Shown here one piece after another: positions 60,981 to 64,000 of a DNA stretch of 64,000 nucleotides (positions within the stretch are counted from its first letter, which is position 1; each line of letters opens with the position of its first letter). The DNA is from Mycolicibacterium pulveris. Lineage in GTDB: Bacteria; Actinomycetota; Actinomycetes; Mycobacteriales; Mycobacteriaceae. Where the stretch lies: the NCBI RefSeq assembly GCF_010725725.1, contig NZ_AP022599.1, positions 1,922,001 to 1,986,000 of the forward strand. The letters run 5' to 3'. A program made the translations under genes and the position numbers. Below the pieces are notes generated by a model. It was given only the letters and a program-made list of their open reading frames with translations, was not told where the DNA came from and did no database searches.

Positions 60981-62540
60981 CTACGCGAGGCGATCGGCCA
61001 CGACCCGCGGGCGCCCCTTCGAACCTGCATCCAGCGAGTTGCGTTGCACCTTGCCGTTGGCGTTGAGCGGTAACGGCTCGTCCCAGAACACCAGTTCCTC
61101 GGGCAGCTTGTACTTCGGCAGGCCCCCCGCCATCAGCACCTCGGCGACGTCGGCCAGCGCCAGTCGAACACCGTCGTCGAGCACCATGGCCACCGCGAGC
61201 CGCTCCCCGGTGGTCGCGTCGGGTACGGAATACGCCGCGCAGTCCCGCACACCGGAGATGGCGGCCACCGCCTCCTCGACCTCCGCCGCCGGGATCTTCA
61301 TGCCGTTGCGGATGATGATGTCCTTGATGCGCCCGATGATGCGCACCCGGTTCCCGGTCATCTCGGCCACATCGCCGGTCCGGAACCAGTCCCCGTCGAA
61401 TGCGTCGGCGTCGTCCTCGCTGTCCGTGTAACCCAGGAACGCATGCGGACCCTTGATGCAGCACTCGGCCGGGTCGCCCGCGGATCCGACCCGGATGTCG
61501 ACATCCTGCAGTGCCACACCATCATCGGCGTGACGCACCGCTCTGCTCTCGGTTCGCAGCCCTGACGTGCTGACCGGCACCTCTGAGGATCCGTACGCTC
61601 GCATGACGACGATTCCGAAATCGTCCTCGACCCGTTCGACGATGCGCCGGTCGAGCATGGTTCCGCCGAGATACACCGCGCGCAGCGGCACGTCCTTCCC
61701 GCGGGCGACCGCCTCGTCGAGCAGCCGGTCCAGAAGCCGGTCCGGTCCGCCGTACCACGTCGCCTCCGACGCCAACAGAAGATCACAGGTGGCGACGGGA
61801 TCCCAGCGGTCTTCTAGCACCACGGGCACGGCGAGCATCGGCCCGATGAACAACGCCTGCAGCACACCGGTGACCGAGGCGAGCGGGCTGATGAGAAAGA
61901 TGCGGTCGTCGGCACCGAGGCCGGCCGCGGCGATGTAGTTCGCCGACGCCTTGGCCAACGTGCTCAACGAATGGATGACCCCCTTGGGCCGCGACGTCGT
62001 GCCGGACGTGTAGAGGACGAAGGACGGTTCGTCCGCGGGCCGCATCGGCCTGGCCGGCGGCGAAGCATCCCGCGCGCTCAAGATGTCGATCCATCGGCAG
62101 GCGTCGCGCAACTCCGCCTCACCCGTGGGTGGCCACTCGGGAGCCACCCCGTATCGGGCCCCGGTCCGCGCGACGATGTCGGCGATCTGCGTCGGCCCCG
62201 CGCTGCGCGGCACGAGCAGCACCACCGCGTCGACCCGGACGGCGGCGTGCACCGCGACGGCGGAGCCGATGTCATTGCCTGCCACCACGACCAGCGGGGT
62301 CGCTGCGCCGACGCCGGCCTCACGCAGTGCGTGCGACGCGCGATCGACCCGTTCGTCGAGTTCCGCGTAGGTCAACTCCGCCCCACGGGTGAGCAGCGCC
62401 GACCGCGTCGGATACCGCTCAGCGGTACGCCGCACGAGATCGAGCGGCTGTTCCGACCAGAAGCCGCCGGCCCGATATCGGGAGCGCAGACGGTCCGCTC
62501 GCTGCTGTGCATGGTGCAGCAGCGCGCTGGCCCCACTCAT
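60981..62540 (-). CDS. Acyl-CoA ligase (FadD-like)
   Basis: AMP-forming CoA ligase of 519 residues. Motifs are SFVLYTSGTTSRPKGVIHS, VMRAYGSSEVPVS, RVRIIGRIKDIIIRNGMKIP and catalytic Lys in LPLNANGKVQRNSLD. VDAVVLLVPRSAGPTQIADIVARTG shows a normal N-terminal subdomain. Substrate unknown; it may activate a different acid from the 41.7 kb ligase. ATG 62540 is used. It faces the hydroxyacyl-CoA dehydrogenase-type SDR across operator I, and converges with the DUF35 gene. Confidence 0.87.
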   Translation of the reverse strand: MSGASALLHHAQQRADRLRSRYRAGGFWSEQPLDLVRRTAERYPTRSALLTRGAELTYAELDERVDRASHALREAGVGAATPLVVVAGNDIGSAVAVHAAVRVDAVVLLVPRSAGPTQIADIVARTGARYGVAPEWPPTGEAELRDACRWIDILSARDASPPARPMRPADEPSFVLYTSGTTSRPKGVIHSLSTLAKASANYIAAAGLGADDRIFLISPLASVTGVLQALFIGPMLAVPVVLEDRWDPVATCDLLLASEATWYGGPDRLLDRLLDEAVARGKDVPLRAVYLGGTMLDRRIVERVEDDFGIVVMRAYGSSEVPVSTSGLRTESRAVRHADDGVALQDVDIRVGSAGDPAECCIKGPHAFLGYTDSEDDADAFDGDWFRTGDVAEMTGNRVRIIGRIKDIIIRNGMKIPAAEVEEAVAAISGVRDCAAYSVPDATTGERLAVAMVLDDGVRLALADVAEVLMAGGLPKYKLPEELVFWDEPLPLNANGKVQRNSLDAGSKGRPRVVADRLA

Positions 62541-62552
62541 GGTGTCCTCCGA

Positions 62553-62570
62553 TGCGAATGCAGATTCTCG
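62553..62570. promoter_or_regulatory. Island operator (site I)
   Basis: TGCGAATGCAGATTCTCG matches TGAGAA-N6-TTCTCA at 10 of 12 arm positions with correct spacing. It lies between the ligase (start 62540) and the SDR (start 62596), in a 55-bp divergent spacer. Confidence 0.55.
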
Positions 62571-62595
62571 TCTACGTAAATGTAACCTCTCACGC

Positions 62596-63462
62596 ATGTC
62601 GCAGATGAATTTCGAAGACCAGGTAGCCGTCGTCACCGGTGCGGGCGGAGGGCTAGGACGGTGTCACGCACTCGAACTCGCTCGTCGGGGCGCCCGTGTT
62701 GTGGTCAACGATCTCGGCAGCGCGGTCGACGGAAGCGGTGCTTCGATCTCGGCCGCCCAAGCGGTGGTCGACGAGATCACCGCCGCCGGTGGCACGGCGA
62801 TCGCCAACGGTGACTCCGTCGCTACCGAGGACGGTGGCGCAGCGATCGTCGCCGCGGCGATGGACGCCTTCGGTCGAGTCGACATCCTGATCAACAACGC
62901 GGGCATTCTGCGCGACGCGGCGTTCAAGAACATGACCGCCGAACAGGTCGACGCGGTGCTCACCGTCCACCTGACCGGCGCCTTCAACGTGACCAGGGCC
63001 GCGTGGCCGATCATGCGTGAGCAGAACTACGGGCGAATAGTCCAAACGACCTCTGGCACGGGGCTGTTCGGTAACTTCGGGCAGGCGAACTACGGCGCCG
63101 CCAAGATGGGTCTGGTCGGGATGATGCACGTCCTTGCGATCGAAGGCGCCCGCAACGGCATCGCCATCAACGCCGTCGCACCGATCGCACGTACCCGGAT
63201 GACCGAGGACATCATGGGCGAAGCCGGCAAGGCGATGGACCCGGAACTGGTCACCCCCGTTGTCCTCTACCTGTCGCACCCCGATTGCGACCGTACCGCC
63301 CACATCTACTCCGTGGGTGCGGGCAAGGTGTCGCGGGTATTCATCGGTGTCACCAAGGGTATAGAGAATCGCGAACTCACACCGGAATTCGTCGCCGAAG
63401 CGATCGACGAGATCGACGACGCCACGGCCTTCACGATCCGCGGCGGACCCGCGAAAGGCTGA
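62596..63462 (+). CDS. SDR, 3-hydroxyacyl-CoA dehydrogenase type
   Basis: SDR of 288 residues resembling the dehydrogenase unit of peroxisomal multifunctional enzyme 2/17-beta-HSD4. VAVVTGAGGGLGRCHALELARRGA with VVVNDLG is the NAD site of that subgroup; NNAGILRDAAFKNM, TSGTGLFGNFGQANYGAAKMGL (Ser, Tyr, Lys catalytic set) and IAINAVAPIARTRMT are its hallmarks. It would oxidise a 3-hydroxyacyl-CoA to the 3-oxo form. No ribosome binding site is seen before ATG 62596, so translation may be leaderless. It ends 2 bp before the convergent hydratase stop. Confidence 0.88.
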   Translation: MSQMNFEDQVAVVTGAGGGLGRCHALELARRGARVVVNDLGSAVDGSGASISAAQAVVDEITAAGGTAIANGDSVATEDGGAAIVAAAMDAFGRVDILINNAGILRDAAFKNMTAEQVDAVLTVHLTGAFNVTRAAWPIMREQNYGRIVQTTSGTGLFGNFGQANYGAAKMGLVGMMHVLAIEGARNGIAINAVAPIARTRMTEDIMGEAGKAMDPELVTPVVLYLSHPDCDRTAHIYSVGAGKVSRVFIGVTKGIENRELTPEFVAEAIDEIDDATAFTIRGGPAKG

Positions 63463-63464
63463 CG

Positions 63465-64000
63465 TCAGCGGCCCTGAAAGTTCGGACGCCGACGCTCGGC
63501 AAAGGACCTCAAGCCCTCCTGCAGGTCGGCGGTGCGTGAGACCACCTCCTGCGCCCAGGCCTCCTGCTCGAAGGCGCGGTCGCGGCCGGACTCCGACGAC
63601 ACGGACAACAGGCGTTTGGTCAGCCCCAGCGTCACCGTGGGACCCGCGGCCAGCCGTCCCACCAGCTCCTCGGCGACCGCGTCGGCCTCGCCCGGTGCGA
63701 CCACGCGGTTGACCAGGCTGAGTCGCTCACATGTCCGGGCGTCGACGGGATCGCCGAGCATGAGCAGTTCGGTGGCCTTACGCAGCCCCACGATCCTGGT
63801 CAGCAGGTATATCGCCCCCGAGTCGGGCAGTATGCCGCGCTGCACGAACGCCGGAACCAGCTTCGCATCCGTGGACATCACCACCAGATCGCAGGCCAGC
63901 ACCAGGCTGAAACCCGCACCCGCCGCCGCGCCCTTGACCGCCGCCACGACCGGCTTGTCGCAATCGAGCACCGCGGCAATCAGCCGTTGGTAACCCTTCT
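63465..64000 (-). CDS. Enoyl-CoA hydratase/isomerase, cut by the window edge
   Basis: C-terminal part of a crotonase; the frame is open at the right edge, so the start lies beyond the window. KPVVAAVKGAAAGAGFSLVLACDLVVMSTDAK is the second oxyanion segment, AFVQRGILPDSGAIYLLTRIVG follows with Asp-Ser-Gly at the catalytic position seen in PaaG/FadB-like isomerases, and SFAERRRPNFQGR is the normal C-terminus. The PDSG motif suggests an enoyl-CoA isomerase rather than a hydratase. It continues the catabolic island. Confidence 0.87.
   Translation of the reverse strand, partial: KGYQRLIAAVLDCDKPVVAAVKGAAAGAGFSLVLACDLVVMSTDAKLVPAFVQRGILPDSGAIYLLTRIVGLRKATELLMLGDPVDARTCERLSLVNRVVAPGEADAVAEELVGRLAAGPTVTLGLTKRLLSVSSESGRDRAFEQEAWAQEVVSRTADLQEGLRSFAERRRPNFQGR

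Noticed and set aside
1..64000. Search for tRNA, rRNA, CRISPR arrays, insertion sequences, phage genes or restriction systems
   Set aside because: No direct repeat array, transposase, integrase, tRNA-like cloverleaf or rRNA segment was recognised by reading. A tRNAscan and repeat search would settle this.

Overview
The window is high-GC actinobacterial DNA with mycobacterial gene content: a complete ESX-3 type VII secretion locus, PE and PPE proteins, GTG/TTG starts, tight ATGA/GTGA overlaps, and relatives of FadE6, FadD2 and PolD2. From memory of the M. tuberculosis H37Rv gene order, 0.5-35.4 kb matches, in inverted orientation, a subset of the genes between Rv0309 and Rv0269c. The PE_PGRS/toxin genes found there in H37Rv are absent, and about 28 kb of metabolic genes follow that I do not associate with M. 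tuberculosis. A fast-growing environmental species (Mycolicibacterium-like) is the best guess.

Layout. 0-7.4 kb: SnoaL-like protein, secreted L,D-transpeptidase-like protein, ArsR-type regulator with its SRPBCC partner, a PAP2-diacylglycerol kinase fusion, a PAP2 phosphatase, trans-aconitate methyltransferase and an alpha/beta hydrolase. 7.4-22 kb: ESX-3 on the minus strand in the order eccA3-eccB3-eccC3-PE5-PPE4-esxG-esxH-espG3-eccD3-mycP3-eccE3, with an IdeR-like palindrome upstream of eccA3, consistent with its role in iron uptake. 22-35.4 kb: methyltransferase, MpaB-type oxygenase, two TetR regulators, hydrolase, hydroxyacid dehydrogenase, MFS transporter, FadE6, FadD2 and PolD2. 35.4-41.7 kb: STAS protein, NYN nuclease, mycothiol-dependent isomerase/MarR pair, NCS2 purine permease, CsbD/coiled-coil stress pair, DUF4383 protein and a thioredoxin-reductase-like flavoprotein.

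41.7-64 kb is a catabolic island running off the right edge: two acyl-CoA ligases, two SDRs, three DapB-like NAD(P) oxidoreductases, a P450, a nitroreductase, three enoyl-CoA hydratases, a thioesterase, two divergent acyl-CoA dehydrogenases, an amidohydrolase-2 protein, a TauD-type dioxygenase, a hydroxyacid dehydrogenase, an HpcH-type aldolase, and a thiolase-like/DUF35 pair resembling the Ltp2-type aldolase of steroid side-chain degradation. Together these suggest CoA activation, beta-oxidation and retro-aldol removal of a side chain from an unidentified, probably cyclic or branched, acid.

The most interesting signal is a shared operator. TGAGAA-N6-TTCTCA occurs perfectly at two divergent promoters (43.3 and 49.6 kb) and in degenerate form at most other promoters of the island, including that of its only TetR gene (53.2-54.0 kb). 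This predicts one regulon controlled by that TetR protein. Separately, each of the four convergent intergenic gaps longer than about 70 bp holds a 57-62 bp symmetric dyad, a likely class of bidirectional terminator. I saw no rRNA, tRNA, CRISPR, insertion sequence or phage gene. No stretch over 300 bp lacks a gene.
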